From contig NC_064552.1 in assembly GCF_023856365.1 (NCBI RefSeq), positions 2,272,811 to 2,336,810 of the forward strand: a stretch of DNA of 64,000 nt, in the 5' to 3' direction. The notes beneath the pieces were generated by a model, which saw nothing but the letters and a program-made list of their open reading frames with translations, ran no database searches and was not told the origin of the DNA. How positions within the stretch are numbered: position 1 is the first letter of the stretch; each line of letters starts with the position of its first letter. Source of the stretch: Brienomyrus brachyistius. Taxonomy: Eukaryota; Chordata; Actinopteri; Osteoglossiformes; Mormyridae. The position numbers and the translations under genes are program-made. Shown here piece after piece: positions 1 through 11,799 of this stretch.

Positions 1-366
1 CATAACGTGGCCTGTAAGCTGTGCACAGCAGTGGTGTTTACCGCTATGCAAGCTACATGTTTGTGTGGAGCCCCCTCTTGGCCAAAAACGGTCACTACAC
101 TAAATATTAAATAAACACGTTCTTTATTTAGGAGATGCTGAAGCAGCACGTTCTGCGAACCCGCCAGCAAGCTACAGTCTTCTCACTCTACTCACCAGCT
201 ATTGATTCTGTTTTTGAAACATCTGGGGCAGCCCCAAAGTGACTTTTTGAGTGGGGCCCCTGGCTGTGTAGGGTGGCCCCGTGGCAGTGTCGTGTAGAAG
301 GCAGTAAGGGCTCCGCCGTTGCTAAGAGACGACCCTTTCTGCCTCCCTCTGTGCCCCTTCCGACAG

Positions 367-535
367 ATCGGCCCCAAGTGGAAAGACGTCGTGTCCCGCT
401 GCATAAAGAGCCACTACCAGCCCCTGCTGCTGCTGTACGCCGACCCGCGGGGCACGCCGGTGTCGGCGCAGGACGTCCCTCCGCAGCTGGACCTGCATCG
501 CTGCAGCAAGGCTGGATATGACAGTGAAGACTCCG
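367..535 (+). CDS. usp54: usp54 exon, end of USP domain
   Basis: The acceptor follows cgacag at 366 and the donor is gtaag at 536. It encodes 56 residues plus one base, starting [18 protein letters not shown] and ending AGYDSEDSG. This is the C-terminal strand region of the USP fold followed by an acidic linker. It ends in phase 1, which fits the next exon. Confidence 0.88.
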
Positions 536-3500
536 GTAAGGGCAGTCTCCAGTTATCAGTCATGAATAGTTACAGGCCGACCGGAGACAAGCCCCAGGAA
601 TACTAGAGGGGTCTCAGACGTGAAGGCATGTCATGTGACCTCCCATGTGACTGATCACATGACAGGGATCTGTTACGCTATCATTGCTTGTTGTGGTGTC
701 AGTCAATTTTGAAATATGGTTTTTCGGGTAAATTCTGAGCTCCCGATTCATTTCTGTGAGTGACACGTGAATTTATGAATGAATGTATTTTCTAGAACTA
801 TTGATGTACGGTGAACCTGTAGCTAATGTCGAGAAGCACAGACCATCACACACAGATAGACGCTAGTTCTCCCAAACCACAATGTCACTGAAATCTGGGA
901 GGAAGGAGGAAGCTCAGGCGGAACATTGCGGCTCCACACAAGAACCTGAAAGAAATTGAGAATAAAATACATTCTCATTGTTTTCTCATTTGTGAACCCG
1001 AACCACTGGTTTGAATTAGATTTTTTAGTACATTAGCTAGTTGTTTGAAGCCTATTAACACACAGTAAGTGATTAATTTCAATAATGACTTTATGCATTT
1101 CTGGGTAAAAGCAGAAACGTCTGGAATCGTCAAGTCATTTTTCATCATTCCAGTTAATCCATTATTCAGCTGTTCAGTTATTTATCTCGTCTTTGGGTTA
1201 AAATGGTCTTAATTGCGTGACTCGTTCAGCCAGCAGCCTAGCGATGCCTGATTAATAACGGACTCTGCCGGTTCAGGAATCCACGTGTTTAAGGCGCCCG
1301 TGACGTGTGACGTCGTCCCACTGGTTTGCTTCCAGGTCGCGAGCCGTCCATCTCCAGTGACACGCGCACAGACTCCTCGACGGAGAGCTGCTCTCATCGG
1401 CGCCCCCACAAGCACCATGAGTCCATGGCCAGCCGCTTCTCCTGTGATTCTCAGGGCACGGTCGTCTGTAACCTGGACGGCGACCCCATCTGCCACGGCG
1501 GCACGGATCCTGCAGGTGGCGCCATGTTCCCTTCACGAAGTTCGGTTCAGAACTCATCTGTGTTTCTTGGCCACTGCAGATGTAATGTAGATCAGGATGA
1601 ATGTCCAACGCATAACACAAGCAGAGCCTGTTCAGAACGCGTGATGAAAAACAAGCCTCAAGTGAGAAACTCGAGGTTTTCCGCTAAATTTAGAAATTCC
1701 TATAAGGTAGTTGACTCTTGCGACTGGGAGGACGAGAGCACCAGCAGCGAGTCCAAGTCCAGCTCCTCCGGGGGGCGCTACCGACCAGCCTGGCGGCCCA
1801 GGCGGGGGCCCTGAATATCACCTGTTATTGCCCAAACAGACTACATGAAATGCTGATTCCTCAGATGAATCTCCATACATGTAAAAACATGCATCGTTGT
1901 TATGGCGCCTCTGCCTGCTTTCACTTTCAGTTTAGCGAACGTTTGGTTTCAGTTTGGTTTCCATTCAGTTTCCGCACAGAGGTGCTCTGTCTGTCCTTCT
2001 GCTTCTCTTTCTCTCCGTTCATTTTTAATTTCTCTCTCCCCTTAGTCTTTTCCATTCAGAGTGTTTCTTCCGTCCTGTGCAGGGGAGATCCTGAAGGAGC
2101 CTCTGGTCCCACGGACGCTGCCCAGGCCGTCCTCCAGCCGGCTGAAGGACTTCAAAGAGGCTATGGGTGGCACTATGGTCCACAGCCGGCCGCTGTCATT
2201 GTCCTCCAGTTCGGGGGTGGGCAGCTTGGAGCCGGGAGCGCGGGCTCGCGACTGGGAGAACGAGAGCACCAGCAGCGAGTCCAAGTCCAGCTCCTCCGGG
2301 GGGCGCTACCGACCAGCCTGGCGGCCCAGGCGCGAGGCCCTGAATATCGACAGCATCTTTAGCCGGGAGCGATGGCGGCAGGCTGGGTTCGGCCCCCTGG
2401 GGCCCTCGCCGCTGCTGGAGGAAAGCGGGAGCCGGGGTGAGGTGTTTCCCGGGACTTCGGCAGCCGCCAGGCAGGGGGCCGGAGGTCCGGAGATGCTTGT
2501 CAGAACCAGCGGGTACCTGGCCCCGCCTCTGCCTCAGTCACTGCACAGCCTGGAGCACCAGCCGCGTTTGATCCAGAGGATGGAAAGTGGCTATGAAAGC
2601 AGTGAGAGGAACAGCAACAGCCCTGTGAGCATGGACATGCCCCTTAGCGAGGGGCCCAGTGCCGGCTCACACAGGTACACACACAGCTGGAGAAAGGCAG
2701 GGTCCACCGCAGCTCATGCAGGTACCCAATGAAACCGCTGGAGAGAGAGACAGAGCCCCACACAGGTCACACACACGTCCAGACACACTGGGAGGTGGAG
2801 GTCACATCCAACACATCTTACATTGGCGGAAAACCCCCAGAGATAAGGTCCACCAGAGCGCACGCACCTTCAGGCCCACCTGGGAAAGCAGGTCACATCC
2901 CACGCAGCTCGCATGGGCGTGAAGCTCAGACTAACTCACTTCCACGAGGTTCACACACCCAAACAGCTCAAACAGGAACACAGCTTCTCTCTCGCTCGGC
3001 TGCTCGACCGCGAGAATGTAGGTGGCTGTCCTTCTCCATGACAGGGACGTGGGAACGAAGAAACATTTAATCTCAGGCCCGTCCTGGCGCAGCGTACCCA
3101 AGTCCAAGAGCAGCGGGGCCATCCTGCAGGACGTCAGAGCGCCATCCTGGGCCAGCAGTCACCTGAGCCTGGGTGGGTGAATGAGCACAACTGGCACGTT
3201 GGCCATCATGCCGGGCCGCCGCGGCCGTCTCACAATTCTCCAGGGTAACACGCGTGTGTGTGTGTGTGTGCGCGCCTGCAGGGGAGGGCCGCAGCGAGCT
3301 GGACGAGCTCCAGGAGGAGGTGGCACGCCGGGCACGACAGCAGGAGCTGCAGCGGAAGCGGGAGCGGGAACAGGAGGCTGCCATGGGCTTCAACCCCCGG
3401 CCCAGCAAGTTCATGGACTTGGACGAGCTGCAGCACCAGGGTAACCACAAGGAGCGGGGCGGGAGGCAGGGGGCTCGTGCGTTTCGGGGGCCGGGGAACG

Positions 3501-6500
3501 GTCCTTTTCCTCCGCGCCTCGGGACAGGGTGCTGATGTGGTGAAGGTGGGAGTGTCCGTTTAAGCTCGGTAGGGGGAAGCGTCTCGCCGGTGGGTGCGCG
3601 GGTCTAGCTGGAAGGGGTGTCCGGCCAGTCGTTTGTTTGCCGCTCTTTTAAAATTACAAACAGCTGCAAAGAGAGGAGAATCAGTCTGAAGACGTGTTGT
3701 ATGTGGTCCCGGGCCTGGCCTTAAATACGGGCCCTGCTGTTTATACGTCGCGTATACCCAGGGACACACACAGACAGGCCGCCTGCCGGGATCTCCTGGG
3801 AGTCAGCCCCGAGTGCATGGCGGCGGGGGCGGTGGGTGGGGGGGCTCTTAGCACAGACGCTGCCCGCCCCCTCCTCCCTGGCCGCCCCCTCCTCCCTGGC
3901 CGCCCCCTCCCTCGTGGCTCTCCGCTCACAGCTCCCTCGCCTCGCTGTGTTATCCGCAGGGATGGGGGCTGGCCTCGAGCGCTCGCTTGTCGAGGCCGAC
4001 TCTCTGTTAGAGCGCTCGCTGCAGCTCGAGCAGGGGGGAGACGTGGTAGCAGCTCTCTCCGTCTGCCACCAGGCTGTGTGTAAGTAACCCTAACCTGCCA
4101 CTGCCTGCCGCTACTACCCCATAACCCCCCCCACGCTCTCCGTCTGTCAGAACTCTGTCTGCTCCTCCCTCCCTCTGTCTGTCCGCCCCCCCTCCTGTCA
4201 TTCCACGCTCTGCTCGGATCCCCAGGCACTCATGCACAGACCTCGGTGCTGTCGAGGTGGAGCATGTAATGAGCTCCTTCGCGGTGTGACTGGCCCCTGC
4301 GCTGTATTCCAGATCAACGTTAGAAATGGAGGTCCGCATCATGGAAGCGGAAGTGGAAAACCAATTTAAATGATTAATAAACTGGAGCAATGTCGTCTGT
4401 GTAAACTTGCTCAGCCTCACTATTTTTAAATGTCTCTCTGAAACTATGATCCAGGTCGGATTTCTGCTTCCGAGCTGCTTAAACAGCCGGAAAGGAAGTG
4501 AAGGTAGTTTGTCAGCTGACCACTTCCTGTGTTTGCTTGCCAGCAGGACTACAAGCAAAGAACAGGGCCAGTTCCAGCACTGTAGAATTGTCCCCCCCCT
4601 CATGTATCTCTGCTTTTCACCAAAGGCTTGTCCTGTTTTTCATGACCTGGTCTCAGGAGTGATTCTAGGGGAGGGCTTAAAAGGGGCCATAAATCATACA
4701 GAGGGGTTAAACTTAGCATTACCCAATGATATGTTTGGAATGGGTGAGTGACAAGGGAGGGGACCCTCCGGTGGCCAATCGGCTGCCAGCTGGGCGCAGT
4801 GCCCCTGTGCCCCCAGCCCTGTATATGACTGTATGCTGCTTCCTCCATAGATAAACCAATTCCCGGTTTAGGTGCAGTTCGTTGCCCCAGCATTACAGCC
4901 CAGGGGTGAAGCAGGATCCTCCCCCAAATGACCTCTTAATGCGCTGTTTCCAAATCCGGTCCTCGGGTCCCCGCGGATAGTCCATGTTTTTGAGGGAGCA
5001 AAAATGTGGTCTGTCTGGCAGGGAGCTGGGAGGGAAGCAAAAACATGGACTGACTGTGGGTCCCCGAGGAGCGGATTGGGAAACGCTGTCTTAATGCTTT
5101 ATGTATTTGTCTGTCTGTCTGAACGTCAGTCTGTTAGTCTGTCTTGCTCTGTCTCTTTATTTACATCCTGAGGAGATTCTTATCCTTTTTTTGTGTAGTT
5201 AATGTTGAAGATCTTTCTATTTGCCACTTAATTTAAAAACGTCTTCAGCACAAGTCCCTTCACTCTTTCATTGTGTGCCGAAGACATTTTTAATGTTTTT
5301 TAACAGCCATCCAGAAACAACTTAACAGAGATTCCCCCCCCCCACGATTCAAACGAGCATCTAAACTTCTGTCTGCTGCTGTTTTGAGAAAACGTCAAAC
5401 CGTTAACTTCCCAGTTAGATAGTTTTCAGCTACTCCAATTTTATTCTTAAATGGAATGAATTATGCCTGAAACCAGTCCCTCCTGTTGTTTGTGTGGTGA
5501 AAATAAACGTATGTATTTTTACTAAGGAGGATGCAGGCATATATTGCTGACAAATTGTCTCGGCTTGTGAGCCATAAGACGCAGCCCCATGTAGTCCTCA
5601 GTGCCGCCCCCCTCCCATGACGTTGTCTCAACCTTTTGGTTTTTTTTTGGGTAACAAACAAACGGCGCATGCCCCTCGTAACCTGGCTCTTTTGTTTCCT
5701 GCGTTTTTTGTTTCTTGCTTCCCTTTCTTTGCATTGTTTTCCTTTTTTTTGTTGTTTTTTTTTCCCCGTTGTTTTCCTTTAGCTAAACTAAGACTTACCA
5801 TGCATGAGGGCAGTGCTAACACTCATAGCAGGACAATGGCTGCCGATAAGAAGCTGCAAAAGTGCATGAGGAGAGCGCGGGGCCTACAGCAGCGCATGCA
5901 GCCGCTGGAGCAGGAGCAGCCGCAGCCGCAGGGGCCTCCCAGGTACCAGAACTGTCTCCTGTGTGTGTCCAGCGCGGTGCCTGTCACAAATTCACTATTG
6001 ACCTTTTTCGATTTTTTTGGTTGGAATTTGATCCCCATTTCATTACTCTGAGTTTTTCAGTTTTTGAGAGGGTGGGGGGGGGTCCTACTGACATTTGCTG
6101 TTTTCAGAGGTTCTCTCGCAAACACACCGAGTAGGACGTCATCTTGGAATTTGGACCGAATGTCACCCGAACTCTGCTCTCGTCCTGCTTTGTCGTTCTG
6201 CTAAATCGAATGCAGAAGTTGGCCTGTGCACCTGTGGGTTGTTGGTCAAAGTGTCCGTCCATTTCTGTCCCCTGTGAGGTAGACCTCATCATTTCTTTGA
6301 TCCGACCCTGTGTAATAGACACGGGTAAGCTCAAACTCCATGGGCCATCCGTCATACCCTTAGTCTTCGGGCAAGGAGTAAGACAGGATCTGGAACATCA
6401 CTAAATAAATCCACCGCCAGCAGACACTCAGAAATCGTTTTTATTTTCAGTCATTTCAAAGCCCAGGTGCATCTTCAAGGTCAGAGTTGTAGATGTAGAT

Positions 6501-9500
6501 GCTTTGCAGTTTGTGTCTGTTGCATTGCACCAGTTGCCTTTAAGTAAACTCCACTTTCTGTTCTGTCGATGGAATAAACTCTGTCACACTGGACTTTAAG
6601 GTGTTTGCCTGACAAATATGTAAGGTACCCTTTAAATGTAACCTTTCAACGTGAGTGACGTGGGTTCCATATTCTGGTATGGCTGTCATCATCGAGGAAA
6701 GGTACCGCAATAACGGCGTCATTCGGCGCGGCGAGCCGAACGTCGGCTTTCGACGATGTTTTTAAATGGAGAAATCGGCCTTCCCGCCTTGTTCTTCATT
6801 ACGGCTGCCGTAGCGACTCCTGCTGTAGCCTCCAGTGATGTTTCCGCAGGAAACTGCAGACGTGAGGCTGCAGCCTTAAAGAGCGAACAGCAGCAGTTAC
6901 AGTGGAAGTCCGGGAGAGCCACAGTAACCCATCCCAGCGCTGTTGTGTTTCAGCATCGATTTATGCGCTGGTATGATTTATTGCCCGGCCTGCTCTGAAA
7001 GCTACGCAATTACTGAACAATGTAGTACAGGGGCGGAGCGGAAGACACGGATAAGGATTCATTAATCAGGTGTTCGACATCAGTAAACTTCTAAATGAAC
7101 CCCCCAAACAGCAACTAATTAATGTAGGTAATGGTCTCTGAAATGTTTTCAGCCATATTTAAAGGTGTCTTAGTTGGCCTTCGTTTGGAGAATTCAAAAT
7201 CCTGAATAACACCAGGCAAAAGTTGAAGCACGACTTAGAGACGAGCTTAGATAAGGGGGGAAAAAATTCTCAAGAAAGGTGTCTTGGAATGATTTTGAGT
7301 GCTGAGTAGTCTTTGAATTTCACCCAAGTCAGCACTATGACTAATCTCACTGGGGAGGGGGGAATTTTCCCCGGTTCTTGCCCTTCCATACTAAACCGAG
7401 CATTAGGCTAAATCCTCCAAACCTCCTTCGCTGGTCTAACTTAGCCCAGGGCTCTGTCTCCAGAGGTGTTAGTAGGGATGGTGAAATAATGTGTAGAACC
7501 GACTGTTCACTCGAGACCCACGAGACATTTCTAACTATTCAACCCCAGACTCCTTATCTTTGCACTTTGACAGCAAAAGCCCCAAAAGGCAGTTTTGCTG
7601 CAAACTTTACACCGGTAGATCAATGCTCAGTTGCCCACGGGCCTTAAATGGGCGTGTGCCACCACGCTTAGGGTCTGTAGCAACTTTTGCTGTAACATAT
7701 CTGGCAGCCATAGATCTGATGTCTTGGCACAGGACCTCATCTAGGGTGAAGGAGATCTTTGATAAAAATGCATGCAGTGGGATTTGTGGGAGGACGCATC
7801 AAATACTTCCCTGTCCTGGACTGACTCACAAGAGAAGGATGGGTACAGACAGTCAACAGAACCCTTATGGATTGACTTGGCGCACTTTGACGGGTCCTAC
7901 ATGGTCCTCTTTTACAAAAGAAGCGCACGTGTGGTTTTATATGTATTTCCATGTGTCAAGAGTGTTTTCTGAAGATACTTCCTCCACCATCCAGCTTTGC
8001 CCCCTTGACTTTCAGCACGATGAGCAGCACAGCAGCTACAAAGGTACAAAAGAGGCGCTTTGTGTTGGGCTACGCCATGGCCTAGAACGGAGTCGTGGGA
8101 AATGTATAGGCATGTAGTTCCGAATAGCAAAGCGAGAGACTTTGACCCGAGTCCTCTCTGTAAACTTGATGTTTTCTCCGTCAGATGAGATTCATTGACC
8201 TACCTCTTTCGTCTTCCTGAACCCTCTTCCCGTTTCCCAATCCCCATCCCAACCCCATCCCAACCCTTTCAGTGAACAGCCTGGCGCGATCAAAATACTG
8301 CTGACAACCCATCAGGAAGAGGACTGGGATGCAGACCAGGATGCGCCTCTGGCCCCGCCCTCTCCTCTCCCTAGTCAACCTTTCTCCCTTTCTAGAAACG
8401 TACACCCTGGACCCTTGAGCCGCCCATCTCCCTGCTCCCCCCAACTTGTGGGGCAGAGCAAGGGCCCCAGCGGAGAGCACTCGGAGAATCTGCCCGCTTG
8501 TTCAGAGCTGGGAGAGCAGGAGATGAGAAGGGAAGGGCAGGACCATGTAACCCGCCGGGACGGGTCTGAGGCCTCCGACATAAGTCCATCCTCAGGTCAA
8601 CAAGCAGAGCCTGTCCATCAACGCTGCACCTTGCCCTTGCTGCCCCTAGACTTCTGGAGGGCTCCTGGAAGCGAGAGGGAGGGCTGTACCCAAAGCGCCC
8701 AGCCGCAGCCCCAACCTCTCCCTGCCACTGCAGCTTTGCCGTTCCCGAGCTCCATGAAAATCCCTGACCAAAGCTCAGCTAATAATCCGGGGCCTCCACA
8801 GGCTCTAACAGCATCACCGGTAGAGCCCTCTGCAGACAGGACGGGCTGTGACTATCCAAGGTCTCCCACTCAACATCCAGTGCAGACCCCACCTCAAATT
8901 CAGTCTCCGGCTCCTCCCTGCACCATCCCTCGGCTGCAGCCGCCTTCCACCGCTGTTCAGTACTGGTCATCTTGGAGCCTGGACAGGCCGGACAGTGTTA
9001 TCATGGCGTTCTGCACTTCACCCAGCCGCCAGTTTTACTCCAGTTCCAGCATGCCTGGGTGCCCTTCTTCCTCTCAGCTAGTGGTTGATCCACCAGATCC
9101 CTCCGTAGAGGGAAAGTCCCAGGCTGAAAACTCCAAGGCTTCCGGTAATATTCAGCCTGCCACTAACTTATGGTGTGATGTCACTGACTCACCGGATAAG
9201 GAGCTGGAAGTCCTCCACCAGACAAGCAGAGAGGACACTACATTTCCTCTGGAGACCTTGCCGAGCAACTTTTCACCATCTGGAGCAACGTCAGGTAAGC
9301 AACTCACCGACACAAATGAAACAGTGTCGGAATTCTCGTCTTGTGCGTTCGTTCTTCCTGCATCATCGACCATCAAGGAGGCTACGAATATTTAAGTCAT
9401 GGTTTGTTGATGAAAGGAAGTCCCCAGAATTGGTGTGAACTCTGCTTCCTCTGGTATTATTATTATTGTTATTTATTATTCTTTTGTCTTTCAGTTCCTT

Positions 9501-10746
9501 CAGCTGGTGAGAGGCAGTTGTCTGGGAATATCGTTGGTGGGCGCTCCAAAACCCCTACGGCCGAGATAGAGAAGAGTATATTCCAGGCCCCTGGCTGTGG
9601 ATCCTCTCTGGTCTGCTCTCATAGGGTAAGAACCTCAATCTGCCCATACTCAGAAAAAGGCCGTCAAGATGGTAGACAATGCCTTGTATATTTTACAACC
9701 CAAGGGAGGATGTGTGAAACTGATGTACAAGTCAGTGGTAGAGTAATGGAGATGGCTTGACAGGTGGAGGCCATTGTCTGAAAGCTGAACTCAGATGTGT
9801 GGTTGACCTGGGTTGGTTATGCTGAGCGTCTCTGGTCTTCTCGCCAGTTTACTCCTGCCCCTAACCATGAGCTACAGCCAATGGAGTCATGTGGCATGGA
9901 CGACCTGGGAGAGGAGCACGCTACTGCTGCGAAGGATGAAGGACGAGGCGAAACACAGCTGTACAGTGTGGAGAACATGCGTCGCGTTGCCCGCAGCTTG
10001 AGCAGTACGGTCATCGGAAGACGCCAGGAGGACCTCAGGGTGTCCCGCAGCATGGTGCGTGATCTTCGCTTACGGCATAACTAAGCCCTACTGATCACAG
10101 CTATGCATGTGTGGTTCACTCTAGGATGGGCTCTTAACTCTGGTTCCCAGTGTAGAACCAAGGCAACAAAGTAACCAATACAATCTGCATAATGTACTGT
10201 GTATAACCACAGTGTAGGGAACTGATTTAACACGTGAGGCTTGGAGTATGTGCCCCCATATGACTGCCATTGGTTCTGTACCATAACTGCTGCTCTGATC
10301 CATTCAGACTCAGTCTAAGTACCATCACTCACTGCCAACACGTTTGCACATTCACTGGAACCAGGCCCGGCTGCTGCCATCTAGTGGATATATAAAGTGT
10401 CGTACTGTTCAGAAAAGGATGCCCAAGAATAGCATGTGACTGTAGTCTACACAGACCCTCACATCTCTTTAGCCTTTTCAAGCTCTGTTTCTCCATTTGT
10501 GATTCATGGATGATCCCAGCTATTCATTGTCACAATGAAAAGACAATTCTTTGTTACTAGAAGAAAGTGGTTCTTCTGGTTTTTTTTCTGTGAATAACAT
10601 GATGCCTTTTCCGCTTTCGATCGCTCTCATGTTCTCTTGCAGGAGATTCCCAGGAGGTCCAAGAGTTTCTGGCTCTGCTTGACCGGAGTGAAGCTCTCTC
10701 CGGTGAAGTCCACCACCGTACCGCACTGAACGGCGAGACGTGGTAG
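367..10746 (+). CDS. usp54: usp54, ubiquitin-specific peptidase 54-like, 3' portion (10 exons)
   Basis: Exons 367-535, 1336-1515, 2083-2721, 3282-3440, 3960-4079, 5783-5942, 8273-9294, 9495-9625, 9848-10058 and 10643-10746 join with consistent phases into 2895 nt, about 964 residues plus stop. The upstream USP exons are outside the window. Recognised by similarity to remembered human USP54: the end of the USP fold ([22 protein letters not shown]), the SELDELQEE and [15 protein letters not shown] segment, SEQP at the start of the long exon, and [14 protein letters not shown] near the end. USP53/USP54 form a divergent branch of cysteine deubiquitinases, long labelled inactive and more recently linked to K63-chain cleavage; the catalytic Cys is not visible here. 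After the USP end the protein is mostly low-complexity Ser/Pro/Gln-rich sequence with one charged helical stretch. The last junction is the least secure. The gene could be either of two fish usp54 duplicates. Confidence 0.88.
1336..1515 (+). CDS. usp54: usp54 exon, Ser-rich linker
   Basis: The acceptor is ttccag at 1335 and the donor is gtggcg at 1516. Phase 1 to phase 1, completing a Gly codon from the previous exon. It reads [17 protein letters not shown] and continues through a His/Arg-rich stretch to [12 protein letters not shown], a family-specific low-complexity linker after the USP domain. Confidence 0.85.
1720..1819 (+). repeat. intronic duplicate of a usp54 exon fragment
   Basis: One hundred bases nearly identical to 2248-2348 inside the next usp54 exon. 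The visible differences are one G/A change in the GAC/AAC codon and a small indel or substitution cluster near the 3' end. The copy is open in the same frame ([14 protein letters not shown]) but ends in a stop at 1812-1814. It has no polypyrimidine-AG acceptor or GT donor beside it, so it looks like a dead partial-exon duplication. Confidence 0.85.
2083..2721 (+). CDS. usp54: usp54 exon, large Ser/Arg/Pro-rich region
   Basis: The acceptor is tgtgcag at 2082. The chosen donor is gcag|gtaccc at 2722. A second donor, acag|gtacac at 2675, would put the next exon out of phase, so the downstream one is preferred. The exon reads [11 protein letters not shown], then [19 protein letters not shown], and later [14 protein letters not shown], all recognisable in USP54. 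The middle of this exon (2248-2348) has a near-identical copy in the preceding intron. Confidence 0.82.
3247..3271 (+). repeat. (GT)n microsatellite in usp54 intron
   Basis: A run of GT dinucleotides ends about 10 bases before the acceptor of the 3282 exon, so it makes up much of that intron's 3' splice region. Confidence 0.85.
3282..3440 (+). CDS. usp54: usp54 exon, SELDELQEE helical segment
   Basis: The acceptor is cctgcag at 3281, directly after a GT repeat, and the donor is gtaacc at 3441. It encodes [20 protein letters not shown], then [18 protein letters not shown]. It is a strongly charged predicted helix or coiled coil and the best conserved segment of the USP54 tail. Confidence 0.88.
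3960..4079 (+). CDS. usp54: usp54 exon, amphipathic helix-rich segment
   Basis: The acceptor is atccgcag at 3959 and the donor is gtaagt at 4080. It encodes [20 protein letters not shown], then [19 protein letters not shown], ending in phase 1. The paired Leu/Ala-rich helices look like a MIT- or TPR-like hairpin continued by the next exon; that structural reading is inference. Confidence 0.86.
4080..5782 (+). other. usp54 intron, 1.7 kb
   Basis: No exon or clear mobile element was recognised. There are short C runs near 5334 and a T-rich stretch before the acceptor at 5782. Confidence 0.6.
5783..5942 (+). CDS. usp54: usp54 exon, basic helix then Gln/Pro stretch
   Basis: The acceptor is cctttag at 5782 after a long T-rich tract, and the donor is gtacca at 5943. 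It completes a Ser codon and reads [10 protein letters not shown], then [20 protein letters not shown], then a short Glu/Gln/Pro run. It continues the helical module of the preceding exon across a 1.7-kb intron. Confidence 0.86.
5943..8272 (+). other. usp54 intron, 2.3 kb
   Basis: No gene, RNA or identifiable repeat was seen by eye, apart from a G run near 6073 and a short CCCATCCCAA-type tandem just before the acceptor at 8272. Confidence 0.55.
8273..9294 (+). CDS. usp54: usp54 long exon, Ser/Pro-rich disordered region
   Basis: The acceptor is ctttcag at 8272 and the donor is gtaagc at 9295. The 1022-nt exon is open throughout. It begins [18 protein letters not shown], matching the SEQP(I)PL..LL start of the corresponding human exon. 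About 340 residues follow that are rich in Ser, Pro, Gln and Thr, with no recognisable fold; it is likely disordered and fast evolving. Confidence 0.85.
9495..9625 (+). CDS. usp54: usp54 exon
   Basis: The acceptor is gtctttcag at 9494 and the donor is gtaaga at 9626. The exon completes a Val codon and reads [20 protein letters not shown], then [15 protein letters not shown], ending in phase 0. The short TAE(I/M)E motif is shared with the human protein as remembered. Confidence 0.8.
9848..10058 (+). CDS. usp54: usp54 exon with [14 protein letters not shown] motif
   Basis: The acceptor is tcgccag at 9847. The exon reads [20 protein letters not shown] and later [19 protein letters not shown], a conserved USP54 tail motif. 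The donor is uncertain: gtgatc at 10059 keeps the next exon in its homologous frame, whereas the nearby gtgcgt at 10055 does not. Reading on without splicing meets a stop at 10081-10083. Confidence 0.75.
10643..10746 (+). CDS. usp54: usp54 last coding exon (predicted)
   Basis: The acceptor is tcttgcag at 10642. In phase 2 it reads [20 protein letters not shown] and ends GETW with stop TAG at 10744. The segment resembles the human SVQQFLAMCDRGE stretch, which supports the frame. Human USP54 continues well beyond this point, so the fish tail is either shorter or an unrecognised splice continues downstream. Confidence 0.65.
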
Positions 10747-11790
10747 ATGGCCGGTGCCATGCCTGCTCGCCCGTCCCATCGAGGGCCTGGAGCTCCCCTG
10801 CCGTGACCCAGCTGCCTGTACCTGCTACAGCCAGGGATTAGCATGTCGTGGCCTGTGCGGTCAGCTGTCCATCTGCTTGGCACTATGACCAGTACCCCCC
10901 ATCCCGCCCCATCTATTTCACATGCAGCACCAGATGATGCCCCCCCCCCCGAAGAAGACAAAAAGAGACGGCCTGTGACCCGTCCCAGGGCACTGCACCT
11001 CCACCACCACCAGCAGCTCACCCCGACGGTCTCTGGGCCCCCCCTCAGCCTCGTGATCTATGCCAACATGAACCCGTGAGACTCACACAACTACTGCCAG
11101 TTCCATGGAGTTTTCTGGACTTGCTCTGACCCTATTGGCCGAAAGCCCTTCTATTCCTACTACAGCACCCTAACCCTATTGGGTGACCCTGCCGTGTCAC
11201 CCACCCCTTTATAGTTATAGAGAAGCTTAGGAGTCCGCTGCTGGGATCAGGCTGTGGATGCTGACAGGAGACTGCAGAGGCCTCCTGATTGGCTCCTCGG
11301 CCGTAGGACGACCTGTGCGGTGTCACACCGTCCCTGGTCGCCCTGGTTAGCATGGAATCGTGTGGGACGTGCCTCTTGTCCAAGGGAGAGGAGCCAAGCA
11401 CTACAGATGTCGGCCTCCGAGCAGCTGAGCATCCTCAGTGAGCAGCTTAAGAGCCAGAATGTTCCGGAGGAAACATCAGCTCCACCCAGCAGAGCCAAAA
11501 CAGTAGCCTATCCATGTCATTTTTCTTTTCTAAATTTTAACCAGTTTTGTGTGTGTTTTTTTAAGAGACTGTAGCGGTTCTCTCCCACCATTAAAGGTTG
11601 CGTTTGGTCCATTTCTCCTCTCCTTTACTAGTTCAACTGAAAATCGAGAGTGACAGGGAAAAATGAGCCAGCAGACATTTGGTGTAGCAGTGTAGCAGGA
11701 CCTGGACTTGCACCCAAATCGTTGTTTAAAGAGGAGGAGGAGTCTCTGCTGGACCTTTGAACAAAATAATAAACGGGAATCATGAATTAT
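10747..11790 (+). other. usp54: usp54 3' UTR (predicted)
   Basis: Sequence after the predicted stop. A poly(A) signal AATAAA lies at 11768-11773. An 78-codon reading frame at 10843-11079 has no recognised homology and may be chance, or a lost continuation of the usp54 tail. Confidence 0.5.
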
Positions 11791-11799
11791 TTAAGTTAA

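Noticed and set aside
1718..2362. A 214-codon + strand frame across a usp54 intron and exon
   Set aside because: It is out of frame with the USP54-like reading of the 2083 exon and includes intron sequence.
2671..2680. Alternative usp54 donor acag|gtacac
   Set aside because: It would leave the 3282 exon out of frame with its conserved SELDELQEE reading.
8181..8589. Minus-strand frames opposite the long usp54 exon
   Set aside because: Shadows of the GC-rich coding exon on the other strand.
10843..11079. A 78-codon frame after the usp54 stop
   Set aside because: His/Pro-rich with no recognised match; kept only as a possible missed tail in the findings.
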